Source of the DNA: Ceratotherium simum simum
Lineage: Eukaryota; Chordata; Mammalia; Perissodactyla; Rhinocerotidae
NCBI RefSeq assembly: GCF_000283155.1
Contig: NW_004454179.1
Location: forward strand, 2,790,335-2,854,334
DNA length: 64,000 nucleotides
Direction of reading: 5' to 3'
Below the pieces are notes generated by a model. The model ran no database searches. It worked only from the letters and a program-made list of their open reading frames with translations, and was not told where the DNA came from. Position 1 is the stretch's first letter. The number at the start of each line of letters is the position of its first letter. Positions 32,445 to 41,875 of this stretch are shown here, piece after piece. The position numbers were made by a program, and so were the translations under genes.

Positions 32445-33520
32445 TTGGGCAGCTCCTATACTATCTATGTGCTGGAGATAAAATAGTGAGCAAAACAGGC
32501 ATGATTTCTGCCCTCAAATAATTACCTAAATATATAATTAAAAAATATATAAATATAATGAAGGAAATACAGGGAACAATGAGAACATGTAAATATGGGA
32601 CCAGATCTGGTCTTGAGAGGTTTCTCTGAGGACCTGAGGTCTGAGCTAAGACTAGAAGGATGAACGGGAGTTTATTAGGCAAAAGTGGCAGATCAAGTGA
32701 GAAGAAGAAACATCGTGTGTAAAGGCCTCCAGGCTGTAGAGAGCGAGGCACTTTTGAGGAACTGAAAGTAGTCCCCTGTGACTGAAATATTGAGAATTAA
32801 GAAGAAAATAGCACAACATTAGGCTGGAGAGTAAACGAGCCAGATGATTCAGGGCCCTGTGATCAGTTTATATTAAGGATTTGTGTCTTTATCCTAAGAA
32901 CAATGGAAAGTCATTGAAGATCCTAAACCTTTAGAGATGACCTGGCCAGATTTGAGTTTAAAAACCCAAATGCCATTCTATCTATATGGCATAGAATGGA
33001 TTGGAGACATGAGGCTAAAGTTGATGTGGGGAACCTGGTTAGGATACTAGAAAGAAGATGGTGGGCAAGGTGAGGATGATGATAGGTTGGATTCAGGAAG
33101 TGGCAGCGGAGATGGAGGAATGTTGTAGGATTTCAATACTATTTAGAAGGTAAAATCAATAAGTCCTGGTGATGGATTAGACACAGAGGTTGACAGGTGG
33201 GAGAGTTCAAGGAGGACTCCCAGATTCTGGTCTGCAGAATTGGATGGCTGGTTGTGGGGTTGGGGGTGGCATTTACTAAGAAAGGAAACTTGGAGGAGGC
33301 CTGAGCTGTGTGGGGGGCATTATGATGAGTTTCCACTGAACGTGATGAGTGTGAGGAAACTTGAGACACCCATGTGGGTATGTCACATAGGCCTGTGAGA
33401 ACAGAAGTCTGGCATTCAGAGGAGAGATCTGGGCTGCAGGCATCTGTGTGTAGATGGTGGATGAAGTTATAGATCATGAGATCATTCAAGGAGAGAAGAT
33501 AGAGTGAAAAGAGAAGGGGG
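32445..33520 (-). repeat. Long L2 copy, antisense (3' UTR into ORF2)
   Basis: The order is the reverse complement of L2: 3' UTR ('GTGCTGGAGATAAAATAGTG'), 'GTGTAAAGGCCTCCAGGCTG', 'CAGGGCCCTGTGATCAGTTT', 'GGAAAGTCATTGAAGATCCT', 'AATAAGTCCTGGTGATGGAT', 'GGAGGACTCCCAGATTCTGG' and 'GATCTGGGCTGCAGGCATCT'. At about 1.1 kb it is the longest L2 piece here. Confidence 0.88.
33139..33510 (-). pseudogene. L2 ORF2 remnant
   Basis: On the minus strand, the longest open frame of the window (184 codons, 33693 down to 33139) is fossil L2 ORF2 over its 3' two thirds. SPDLSSECQT, CDIPTWVS and a Pro/Thr/Ser-rich run line up with the region after the reverse transcriptase in L2 ORF2. The 5' third is non-homologous read-through. 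No catalytic motif remains, so this is a transposon fossil, not a host gene. Confidence 0.75.
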
Positions 33521-33544
33521 CTTAGAACCAAGTTGACATAAAGA

Positions 33545-33730
33545 TGAATAATCTTGTTCTCATCCTCAGGAAGCTTATAACTTGGGAGAGATAATGAGAT
33601 ATATACATATGTAATTACAATATAGCCAGAAAAGGACTTATATCTTACTAATTCCACAAATGAGGCATTCAGAGGAGAGACACATCGTATCATCTGAGGG
33701 GATCAGAGACTGTTTCATGGAGAAGCATTT
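33545..33730 (-). repeat. Second L2 piece, antisense, left part
   Basis: 'TCATCCTCAGGAAGCTTATA' and 'AGACTGTTTCATGGAGAAGC' match reversed L2 3' UTR. It begins again in an L2 order already passed, so it is a separate copy from the preceding one. It is split by an ERE and continues at 33958. Confidence 0.65.
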
Positions 33731-33957
33731 AAGAACATCTCTGGGGGCTGGCCCGGTGGCGCAAGCGGTTAAGTGCGCGCGCTCCGCTGCGGCGGCCCGG
33801 GGTTCGCTGGTTCGGATCCCGGGCGCGCACCGACGCACTGCTTGGCAAGCCATGCTGTGGCGGCATCCCATATAAAGTGGAGGAAGATGGGCACAGATGT
33901 TAGCCCAGGGCCGTCTTCCTCACAAAAAAAAAAAAAAAAAAAAAAAGAACATCTCTG
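33731..33957 (+). mobile_element. ERE SINE, sense, near-consensus
   Basis: Body 33744-33944. Head GGGGGCTGGCCCGGTGGCGC, intact B-box region 'GCTGGTTCGGATCCCGGG', CpG-rich 'GCGCGCACCGACGCACTG', then a 23-nt A tail. AAGAACATCTCTG is repeated perfectly at 33731-33743 and 33945-33957. Retained CpGs and the perfect duplication make it one of the youngest insertions here. Confidence 0.96.
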
Positions 33958-34180
33958 TTGGATAGCTAGAATAAAGTGAGGTAGATGAGAAGAGGAATGG
34001 GCTTCCAGGTGGAGAGAATGCTCGAAAAAAGGTTTAAAGGCTGAAAAACAAGACACACTGGGGGTACTTCAGGGGTTTCAGTTTATCTAGCAATGGGGTA
34101 TAAGCAGGGAAGTCATGAAAAGATGAGCAGGAGCAAGATTGAAGAGGGCAGTACATGCCAGGCTGAGATACTTTACCTGT
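33958..34180 (-). repeat. Second L2 piece, antisense, right part
   Basis: 'GGGCTTCCAGGTGGAGAGAA', 'AGGGAAGTCATGAAAAGATG' and 'TGAAGAGGGCAGTACATGCC' continue the L2 3' UTR/ORF2-end series after the ERE. Confidence 0.6.
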
Positions 34181-34354
34181 AAGAGTGGGACCTAGCTAAG
34201 GTTTGTGTGTATGTGGAGGAGAGGGTGACGTAATGAAGCAGTGATTGAAGAAGACTCCTTTGGTGTCCCGTGCGGGGTGCACTGGAGAGGACGAATACTG
34301 GAGGTGGGGAGACTAGGGAGGAGGCTGGAGTGGAATATCTCAGAGATTATTTGA

Positions 34355-34700
34355 ATGCAACAACAGAAAACACTCAGCTAGGTAGCTCAAGTAAAAAGGA
34401 GATTTAGTGAAAAAATATATATATATGAATACCTCATGGGATGCAATCCTGGAAGTCCAGTTGGCTCACAGGAGATGGACAGCTGTCAGGCCCTCTCTGG
34501 GCCTCTCTCTCCCTGGAAACGCATGGTCTCTTGCCTTTGCTTCTCTCAGCACTCCTGTAGTCTTTGCAGACAAGCTTTCTCTGTGAGGCTGTTGGCTTCT
34601 GCTCTCCCTTCACCATGGTTTGTGTGGGGTGTGGGTTGCCATGGCACTCACTCTGACCTGAATCCACTAGAGCTTGCAGCTCCAGAACCCACCATCATTT
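34355..34700. repeat. Possible old repeat, family not assigned
   Basis: 'GAATGCAACAACAGAAAACA' with a following CTCAGCTAGGTAGCTCAAG, then 'CTTTGCTTCTCTCAGCACTC', resembles a dispersed sequence that I know by sight but cannot name. A similar start may recur at 36775. Confidence 0.35.
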
Positions 34701-34904
34701 GCCACAGTCTCTACAATGATCATGGCATAAAGACAAGTCGTACATTTGGGTGACAAAGTCAACTCCAAATTGATATCCTGCTCATAATCAATAAAATAAT
34801 ATAACAGATCTCCTTCCCACGTTCCATGTTGGTGGGACATCACACCATTTTTACAGGTTTGTTGGGCATGATTTGACTCACAGTGTTTCCACATTTGTGC
34901 AATA
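34701..34904. other. Unique DNA, nothing recognised
   Basis: Nothing identified. AT-rich around 34770-34810. Confidence 0.35.
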
Positions 34905-34962
34905 ATAGGTGATTATCTGCGCCCAGAATGAGGACAGGGACCATGTTTGTCTTATCTACAAC
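34905..34962 (+). repeat. L2 3' end, sense, left part
   Basis: 'GAGGACAGGGACCATGTTTG' is the L2 'gagggcagggactgtgtc' region. It is split by an MLT1D-like LTR and ends at 35483-35560. Confidence 0.75.
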
Positions 34963-35477
34963 TGTGTCTATTGCTATGTAACAAATTACCCCAACACTTG
35001 GTGGCTTAAAACAACAATAGATATTCATTATCTCACAATGTCTGTGGGTCAGGAATTTGGAAGTAGCTTGACTGGGTGCTTGTGGCTTGGGGTCTTCATG
35101 AAGTTGCAATCAAGATGTTGCTGGGCTTGCCGCATCTGAAGGCTGGATTGAAGTTGGAGGATCCACTTCCAAGACGGCACCCTCGCATGGCTGTTGGCAG
35201 GAAACCTCCGTTCCTCACCACCTGGACATTTCCATAGGGCTCTTGAGTATCCTTACCACACAGCAGCTGGTTTTCCCCAGGGTAAGTGATCCAAGAGAGA
35301 GCAAGGAGGAAGGTGCATTTATGACCTAGTCTCAGAAGTCATATTGTCACTTTTGCCACATTCTATTTCTTAGAAGCAAGTCACTAAGTCTGGCCCACAC
35401 TCAAGGGAAGGGGCGTTAAGCTCCATCATTTGAAGGGAGAATTGTAAAAGAATTTGTAGACGTATTTTAAAACCGCC
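34963..35477 (-). mobile_element. MLT1D-like LTR, antisense, inside L2
   Basis: 'CTATTGCTATGTAACAAATT', 'TATCTCACAATGTCTGTGGG', 'GAAGTTGCAATCAAGATGTT', 'AGTGATCCAAGAGAGAGCAA' and 'TTTATGACCTAGTCTCAGAA' are the reversed MLT1D order over its typical ~510 bp. ACAAC lies at 34958-34962 and 35478-35482, consistent with a 5-bp retroviral-type target duplication (the exact LTR edge is ambiguous by 1-2 bases). Confidence 0.85.
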
Positions 35478-35482
35478 ACAAC

Positions 35483-35560
35483 CACTATAACTTCAGCACC
35501 GGGTACAGTGCCTGACACATAGTAGGTGCTTAATAAAGGTCTGTGAAAGGCATGCAAAGG
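35483..35560 (+). repeat. L2 3' end, sense, right part
   Basis: 'GTACAGTGCCTGACACATAG' and 'TAGGTGCTTAATAAAGGTCT' are the final L2 bases, continuing from 34962. Confidence 0.8.
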
Positions 35561-36104
35561 AATCCAATCCAAACTTGGATTCACTAGCACTGAGACAGTG
35601 GCACTAAGGCAGGCAGTTACACTGAGGAATGGCCATTTGCGGCTTCATTCAGCTTTAATGTCTTCTGCTGTGTTGTCCCATCAGCAAGTGGTTGGGCCAT
35701 TTGGAGAAGCTGCCTGGCCATTCACACAACATATGAGCTGCTGGGATTCCTTTGAGTATTGGTACCAAACTGGAAGAAGAGATACGAAGTCTCAGAGGTA
35801 CCTGAGAGTTAAGTTTTGCTAATGAACTAGAATTATAAATGAAGATTTATAATAGGGACCTCTCATATTATTACGGTAATGATGATGATGAGAAGAGCAG
35901 CTAGTTTATACGTTTCTGAAGACTTGGGATCGCTGATGTGTGTAAGATCAAGGGGATTGAGATCAGAATGGGTGCTATGGGAACGTAAACCCCACACAAA
36001 CCATGGTGGAGGGAGAGCAGGATGGGGTTCTTTAATACAGTTTTTTAAATCCCTGGTATTCCAAGAGAAAAGAAGGGAGTGGCAGGTGTGGCGGCAGTGA
36101 ATGT
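35561..36104. other. Unique DNA, nothing recognised
   Basis: No family recognised. A short (GAT)n-like patch, 'AATGATGATGATGAGAAGAG', lies near 35878. Confidence 0.4.
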
Positions 36105-36245
36105 GTGCTACTGAGCTCTCCCTTCAAGACAGAGCCTGACTCAGCTGGGAGGAGCGCAATTACTTGCAGCGCTTCTGGCACCTGCTGTAGCTTGGAGCCG
36201 AGGCGGTGCTCTTCCCGGGCAGCCTCAGCCAATGACAGAGCATGG
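36105..36245. promoter_or_regulatory. Possible regulatory patch (unproven)
   Basis: A compact GC-richer, repeat-free patch. It holds a TGACTCAGC (AP-1/MAF-type) site near 36137, CAGCTG beside it, and a CCAAT box near 36229 ('CAGCCAATGACAGAG'). The site clustering is visible, but regulatory function is only inferred. Confidence 0.25.
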
Positions 36246-36549
36246 TGAGGGCAGGCCTAGCTATTTCTGTCTAATGCAGGACTTCTCAAATGAGCAATCT
36301 TTGTGCTCCAAAGCTCTACATTGAGGTGGCCGAGACCTTGTCAAATCTGTATTGTGATCTGAGGCTCTCCCTGCCCAATCCTACAGCCTCCGCTTTTATC
36401 TTTCACAGGTGTTTCCCTCTCCCTAGCAACCTCTTGCATGCCTAACTCCATCTCAGCATCCTGGAGGACCTGAATGGACACGGTAGCAATGGTGTAGAGG
36501 GGATGTTGTCATGGTAACTGTGGAGCTTGCGTAAGTAAAGGACAGCAGG
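36246..36549. other. Unique DNA, possible LTR scrap
   Basis: 'CAACCTCTTGCATGCCTAAC' followed by 'CCATCTCAGCATCCTGGAGG' looks like the end of some old dispersed repeat, but I cannot assign it. Confidence 0.3.
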
Positions 36550-36765
36550 GTGCAGTGGGGAAGTGCTTTGGAGACAAATAGGCTGGGTTTGAGCCTGGCT
36601 GTGCTATCTACCAGCTTCGTGACATTGGGCAAGTTACTTAAGCTCTTTATCTCTTGGTTTCCACTTTGGGAAGATGGAGATGATAATACAAACCTACTTT
36701 TCAGATTTTTTGGGAGGATTAAATGGGATCATTCTTATGAAGTGCTCGGCATCATGCACGATTGA
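36550..36765 (+). repeat. MIR SINE, sense
   Basis: 'GTTTGAGCCTGGCTGTGCTA', 'GACATTGGGCAAGTTACTTA' and 'GGGAGGATTAAATGGGATCA' follow MIR over full length. Confidence 0.92.
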
Positions 36766-37149
36766 ATCAGGCAAAGTTCTTAGGTGTAAGCAACAGAAGC
36801 TGATTCAGGTTGATCAAAACAGAAAAAGAACTGATCAAAAAGACAGTGGACAGCTCCCAGAATCCCCAGAGAGGCTAGGGAAGCAGCTCAGAAAACAGAA
36901 ACAAGGGCAGCAGCCAGGGCCATAGTCAAAATCATGCTACAAAATCAGCCTGGCGAGGACACTGCTGATGCCACCCTTGATGGCTGGATGCCTCGGTGTG
37001 TCCCATTGCCTCCTCCACTGCCATTCCCAATCGTGGACCCCAGACCCTGCCCCTGGCCTTGCTGCCACTGCTGTCTGGAAATGTGATGTGTCTTTCCCCC
37101 ACCACACCAGCCCAGCCATCAGAATGGCTTCTCTATGGTCCTCCAGATC
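36766..37149. other. Possible old repeat, then unique DNA
   Basis: 'TCTTAGGTGTAAGCAACAGA' starts a stretch that may be the same unnamed family as 34355-34700. No gene is recognised. The 170- and 155-codon overlapping frames that start here run into the pyrimidine tract and are not coding. Confidence 0.35.
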
Positions 37150-37342
37150 TGTTCTCCTTCCACTCCCTTCTCCCTTCTTCCTGTTCTACTTCTCTTCCCC
37201 TTTCCCCTTCTTCTCTCTCTCATCTCTATTTTCATGTGCATCATCTCTCTCCCTATCTTCCCTTCCCCCTCCTCCTTCTCTCCTTCTCCTTCTTTCTCAT
37301 CTTCATCTTCATCTCCATCTCCATCTCCATCTTCTCTATCTT
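37150..37342. repeat. Pyrimidine-rich tract with (CATCTY)n hexamer
   Basis: CT-rich low-complexity DNA. It ends in a run of CATCTT/CATCTC hexamers at about 37297-37333, directly next to the MER2-type element. Confidence 0.85.
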
Positions 37343-37344
37343 TA

Positions 37345-37861
37345 CAGTAGTCCCCCCTTATTCATGGGGAATACGTTCCAAGACCCCCAGTGGATGCCTG
37401 AAACTGTGGGTAGTACTGAAACCTATATATACTATGTTTTTTCCTATAACTACATACCTATGATAAAATTTAATTTATAAATTACGCACAGTAAGAGAAT
37501 ATCCGAATTGCCAGCATCACTACTCTTGTGCTTTGGGGCCATTATTAAGTAAAATAAGGGTTACTTGAACACAGGCACTAACATACTGCGACAGTCGATC
37601 TGATAACTGAGATGGTTACTGAGTGACTAATAGGCGAGTAGTGTATACAGCGTGGATACGCTGGACAAAGGGATGGTTCACGCCCCGAGCATGACGGAGT
37701 GAGACTACTCGAGATTTCATCACGCTACTCAGAATGGCGCTCAATTTAAAACTTATGAATTGTTTGTTTCTAGAATTTTCCATTTAATATTTTTGGACTG
37801 CAATTGACCGTGGGTAACTGAAACCACAGAAAGCAAAACCATGCATAAGGGGGGACTACTG
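37345..37861 (+). mobile_element. MER2-type (TcMar-Tigger) element, second copy
   Basis: Starts CAGTAGTCCCCCCTTAT and ends with the complement (ATAAGGGGGGACTACTG). A TA precedes it; the following dinucleotide is TG, a mutated TA. Subterminal 'GACCCCCAGTGGATGCCTGA' and 'TTTAATTTATAAATTA' place it with the MER2/Tigger2 group. Its middle (about 37500-37740) differs from that of the copy at 3383, so it is a distinct subtype. No transposase frame is present. Confidence 0.88.
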
Positions 37862-37989
37862 TGTTTCTCCTTCGACTTTTCCGTCTCCACTGGCTCACTG
37901 TCCTTGTTGGATAGCTATACCAAATCTTTCCCATTAAAGAAATATGTGGCCCAAACATCTCTCTTTAACTTCCTTTCTATCCTCTTTTT
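37862..37989. other. Pyrimidine-rich DNA, possibly L2
   Basis: CT-rich sequence leading into the L2 copy. It may be L2 too decayed to prove. Confidence 0.35.
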
Positions 37990-38315
37990 CTCTTCCTCAA
38001 ACTTCTGAAAAGTCTTTTTCTTCCTTACTTCTTATTCAGTCCACTACAACCTGGCTTCCATCTCTTTTACTCCACTGAAACTGCTCTTCCCAAGGTTGCT
38101 AATGACCTCTCTGTTGTTTTGCCAGGGGTCACCTTTTCTGTCCCCCTCCTTGACCTCTTGATAACATTTGATTTTGTTGACCATGACCTCCTTTTGAAAT
38201 TCTTTCCTCTTCTTGGCTTGATGATGCTGTACTTTTCTGGCTTTCCTCTTTTCTTGAACCTCGCCATCTTGGTATTCTCTTTAGATTTTCAGTCTTTGTT
38301 TACCTCCCTTATTTA
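37990..38315 (+). pseudogene. L2 reverse-transcriptase remnant, sense
   Basis: The DNA has the L2 ORF2 order 'AAGGTTGCTAATGACCTCTC' then 'GACCATGACCTCCTTTTGAA'. The plus-strand frame from 38119 contains DLLITFDFVDHDLLLKFF and a following SGFPLF, matching the L2 reverse-transcriptase segment that normally reads like 'AFDTVDHSLL'. L2 needs this enzyme for target-primed reverse transcription, but here the frame is broken and then cut by an MLT1 LTR. Confidence 0.8.
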
Positions 38316-38693
38316 TTCTCTAGGGCTGTCATAACAAAGTACTATGAACTGGGTGGCTTAAATAACACAAATTTATTGTCTCATGGTTCTAGGGGCTTGA
38401 AGTTGGAGATCACTGTGTCAGCAAGGTTGGTTCCTCGGCTTGTAAAAGTGTCACCCTGATCTCTTCCTTCATTGTCTGTGGCGTTCTCCCCGTGCGCCTG
38501 CCTCTGTGTCCAAATTCCCTCTTTTTATAAGGACACCAATCATATTGGATTAGCCTCCCCTCCCCCAGTGACCTCATCTTAACTAGTTACATCTGTAATG
38601 TCCCTTGTTCCAAATAAGGTCACATTCTGAGGTGCTGGGGGTTAGGACTTCAACATATGAATTTGGGGGGCGGGACACAATTCAACCCATGAT
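38316..38693 (-). mobile_element. MLT1 (A-C type) LTR, antisense, inside L2
   Basis: 'GGGCTGTCATAACAAAGTAC', 'GAACTGGGTGGCTTAAATAA', 'TTTATAAGGACACCAATCAT', 'CCAAATAAGGTCACATTCTG' and the end 'CACAATTCAACCCATGAT' are the reversed MLT1 order. L2 sequence resumes immediately after it. Confidence 0.9.
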
Positions 38694-39160
38694 ATCTCCT
38701 AAGCATTGTGTTCCCTTGGTCTCGTCCTTAGCTCTCCCTGAGAAGCTTCATCCAAACCCACGGCATTAACTACCACACCACCTCTATAGTAAGGGTAGAT
38801 ACCCAAAGGCGTTTCTCTAACTTAATCCTCTCCTACTGAGTTCTGGAGGGATGGATCCAAGTACTCAGTGGACATATTTGGAGATTCACAGGTCTCTTTA
38901 AATTTATGATGTCCCAAATTGAATTTTTCTTTTTCTCAAAGCTCTTCCTTCTCCTGAGTTTCCTGTCTCAGAGATGGGCTCCATCATCCACCTGGCTCCT
39001 CCAGCCCACCCTGGAAATTACCCTGGAGGCTTGCTCTAACTTACCATCTCCTACCTGCTTTCTGTCACCAAGTCTGTCAATTCCACTTCTTCCATAGCTA
39101 TTTCGTGGCTCTTTCTCTCTCTCTCTCTCTTTTTTTTTCCTGCTGTTACTTCCTTGGTTT
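38694..39160 (+). repeat. L2 ORF2 continuation, sense
   Basis: The sequence continues the pyrimidine-rich L2 ORF2 end ('GATGTCCCAAATTGAATTTT', 'GCTCCATCATCCACCTGGCT', 'CACCAAGTCTGTCAATTCCA'). A (TC)n run lies at 39113-39131. Confidence 0.75.
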
Positions 39161-39194
39161 AGTCTGCATCTCTTTTAACTTGAATTATTATGAT

Positions 39195-39262
39195 TAATAA
39201 TGACAATAACAAGAATTTATTGAGTGCTTACTGTGTGCCAGGCCCTTACATAAGATGTCTTC
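39195..39262 (-). repeat. MIR/L2-type scrap, antisense
   Basis: 'TTTATTGAGTGCTTACTGTG' followed by TGCCAGGCCCTTACAT is the shared antisense motif of MIR. Only about 65 bp survive. Confidence 0.65.
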
Positions 39263-39479
39263 TAGTCTTACCCTCTCTTCAATTCATCCTGATTCCAGAA
39301 AGATCTATATAAACAAAATGTAGCAGGTATAAATGATTAGTCCCCAAAATTCAGATGATCAAAAAAATAACTTTTTTTCTTATAATTAATTCAACTTAAT
39401 GATTATTTTAAACTTTCATTCCATCTGTTGGCAGAAAACATAATCTCAGATAATTCTGAGTAAATAACTGATTCCTTCA
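39263..39479. other. Unique DNA, nothing recognised
   Basis: AT-rich. No family recognised. Confidence 0.35.
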
Positions 39480-39945
39480 CTGTGCTTTTTCACTTACTAT
39501 TTCTTAATATTAATAATTCTTAATACTAATACTACTAATAGTATTAAGACTGCCATCATTTTTCTTGGCAGCACATTATTCCGGTATATGAATGTACCAG
39601 AACTTTTAGACAGTTCCCTATTTATGAACCTTTAGATCATTTACAGTCTTCTGCTATTACAAAATCTTTGTGATACATCTTTCCCTAAGTGTTCTTGAAA
39701 TCCTGGATCAGAGGGTATGTACATTTTAAAGTTTCATAGCTATTGCTAAGTTGCCCACCAAAGAGCTTGTGCCAATTTATACTCCCACAAATAGCATATG
39801 AAAATGCCTGTCTCTCCTCATTAGCACCAACAGTAGGTATTATGAAACTTTTAAATATTTGCCATACTTTGTCTTAACCGTATTTCTTTAATTATGAGTG
39901 AGTGAACATTTTTTCATTATATACGGTTTTTTAACCTTTTTTTCC
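39480..39945 (-). mobile_element. Old L1/HAL1-like fragment, antisense
   Basis: 'CTGCTATTACAAAATCTTTG', 'GGATCAGAGGGTATGTACAT', 'GCCAATTTATACTCCCACAA' and 'CTTTAATTATGAGTGAGTGA' match the antisense order of old L1/HAL1. A 10-bp-stem inverted repeat lies at 39519-39548. Confidence 0.65.
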
Positions 39946-40140
39946 CCACTGAATTTACCATGAACACCTTTTCATTTAAATAGTCATCACTCCAGATGTA
40001 CTTTTAAGAATTTAGTTTCTGGTTACAAACCTATAGGACCACACTAGACAGAATCTTTTTTGAAATAAGATGTTTGTGACTAGGAATTCTTAGGTCGATT
40101 CTAACCTTAGAATAAACAATAAACCAAGAGTCTAAGCCAG

Positions 40141-40458
40141 CAGTGCCCCGAAGAAATATAATGTGAATCACAAATCCAAGTTATATATGTAATTTTAGAT
40201 TTTCTAATAGCCACATTAAAAAAGTGAAAAGAAACAGATGAATTTAATTCAATAAGATGTTTTTAACCCAAAATATTCAAAATAGTATTGTTTTGATGTA
40301 TAATCAATATAAAATTATTAAGGAGACATTTTACATTCTTTTTTGGTTCTAAATCTTCTCAATCCAGCATGTATTATAAAACATCTCAATTTGATTAGCC
40401 ACATTTAAAGTGCCCAATGGCCACGGATGGCTGGTGGCTGCTGTATGGGATAGCACAG
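40141..40458. mobile_element. hAT-Charlie-type non-autonomous element
   Basis: Begins CAGTGCCCCGAAG and ends 'TGGGATAGCACAG'. Inside are 'AATATAATGTGAATCACAAA', 'CTAATAGCCACATTAAAAAA' and 'GATTAGCCACATTTAAAGTG', the 'gccacat' series typical of MER33/MER58-like fossils. At about 318 bp it has no coding capacity. Confidence 0.7.
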
Positions 40459-41399
40459 AAAAGTAGTTGTAAAGAAACTTTCCAGTGCATAGAAGCTACA
40501 ACTAACATCCAAATAGCTTAAAATTGCGCATGACAGCTTGTCTAGCTTTTTGAGGCCAAGTTCAATGCCTTTTGGAGAGGAGGTACTCCAAGTTTATTTT
40601 TCTACTTGAGTTATTTTTATTTTTTCAATTGAATGTTCATACTTGTTTTATGTAGATATGGTCAAAATACCTCATTGTAGCAATGAATCATTTTGTTAGT
40701 CATGAAACAAAAAACAATTCATACATTTTACTTTGTTTCTCAGAAATGAGAGATGTTTTAAGAATGTGTTTTCATAAGATTTGCCAAAATTTTTCATCGA
40801 ACAATAGCTTTTTTTTCCCTCTTCCTTTTGGACAATTGTTGAGTTGATGAAGCTTTTAAGATAGGTAAGAACAGATGTGTTGACTCAGTTTGGGGAGGCA
40901 AAAACAATTTTACTTGAAGAGAAGCCCGTAGGGAAATGACAGTCTCCCAGAGGTGTTTGAAATACAGTTTTAGGAAGCACTGAGGCCGCAGCGGACGTAG
41001 TAATCGGGTTAAGAGCCAGCAGAGCCGGGAAAACTCTGACAGTCCTCCAAATATCACAGTATTAGGACTAGACTCCCTAACTGGACGTTTCTTAAGGAGA
41101 TTTACATTTTAATTATTTGCTCAAAATTTGCCCCCACAATTGGTCCTTTAGGCAAATGTTAATCCTATTTACTTCTCTTTAATTTTAATGCTTCAAAATT
41201 TACCACTTTAGGGAAGGAAAAGGAAGTGTTCTTTGAAGTTATATAAGTGCTTTATAATATGACATGAGAAAGAAATTCTTTTCATGAAAATGATATTACT
41301 GTTCAATTCAAACATGGAGGCACTAACACATTAGAAATCAGCTTGGAGAAATACCAGCTGGAAAAGCCCCGTGTACCACCTAATTCAATCCAATCCATT
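40459..41399. other. Unique DNA, part possibly conserved
   Basis: Repeat-free. The stretch 41060-41330 is AT-rich and contains 'TTTACATTTTAATTATTTGC' and other homeodomain-like cores. The antisense 87-codon frame at 40794-41057 has no recognisable domain. Confidence 0.4.
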
Positions 41400-41650
41400 T
41401 GTCTTACAAATTAGAAAACAGACTCAGAGAGGCAGAGACACTCGCTTAAATCACACGGCTATTCAGAGGTCTAGAGTTCAGATTTTTTGATGCCTGGACC
41501 AATAGTTCTTTTTAGTAAGAATGATTGCATTTTATAACATTTACTAAGCACTTGCTAAGTGCTAGACTCTGGGCTAAGTGCTTTTCATAAATGTCAACAA
41601 TTCACAAAATCCTTGCAATATAAGGTATTTCAAATTTAGAAGACAAAAAT
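41400..41650 (-). repeat. MIR remnants, antisense (two pieces)
   Basis: 41400-41500 has 'AACAGACTCAGAGAGGCAGA' and 'TTAAATCACACGGCTATTCA'. 41525-41650 has 'TAAGCACTTGCTAAGTGCTA'. The order suggests two separate MIR fragments rather than one. Confidence 0.7.
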
Positions 41651-41875
41651 TATCACTCTTCTCTAACAATTATTTTCTTGAAACTGCATTTGCTTTTTTA
41701 AACAGAGGCTGTTGACGCATAAGCTGTTCTCCACTTCCAGAATCAAAGTCTGCAAAGGACGCCTGGGTATATACTCCACTGGGCTGCATTTTGCTATCTA
41801 CACAAGCAATAACTTATTCACAACTCAAGCCCAGTATATTTCTATTAAGGTTGCTGAGAGGTTTGGAAAACACAG

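Noticed and set aside
33744..33850. tRNA gene in the head of an ERE
   Set aside because: A and B boxes are recognisable, but the cloverleaf is not complete and the sequence continues into the SINE body and A tail. It is a SINE promoter, not a tRNA gene.
36968..37480. Overlapping 170- and 155-codon frames
   Set aside because: They read through a pyrimidine tract and into a MER2-type element in two different phases. Low-complexity Ser/Leu/Pro/Phe translation.
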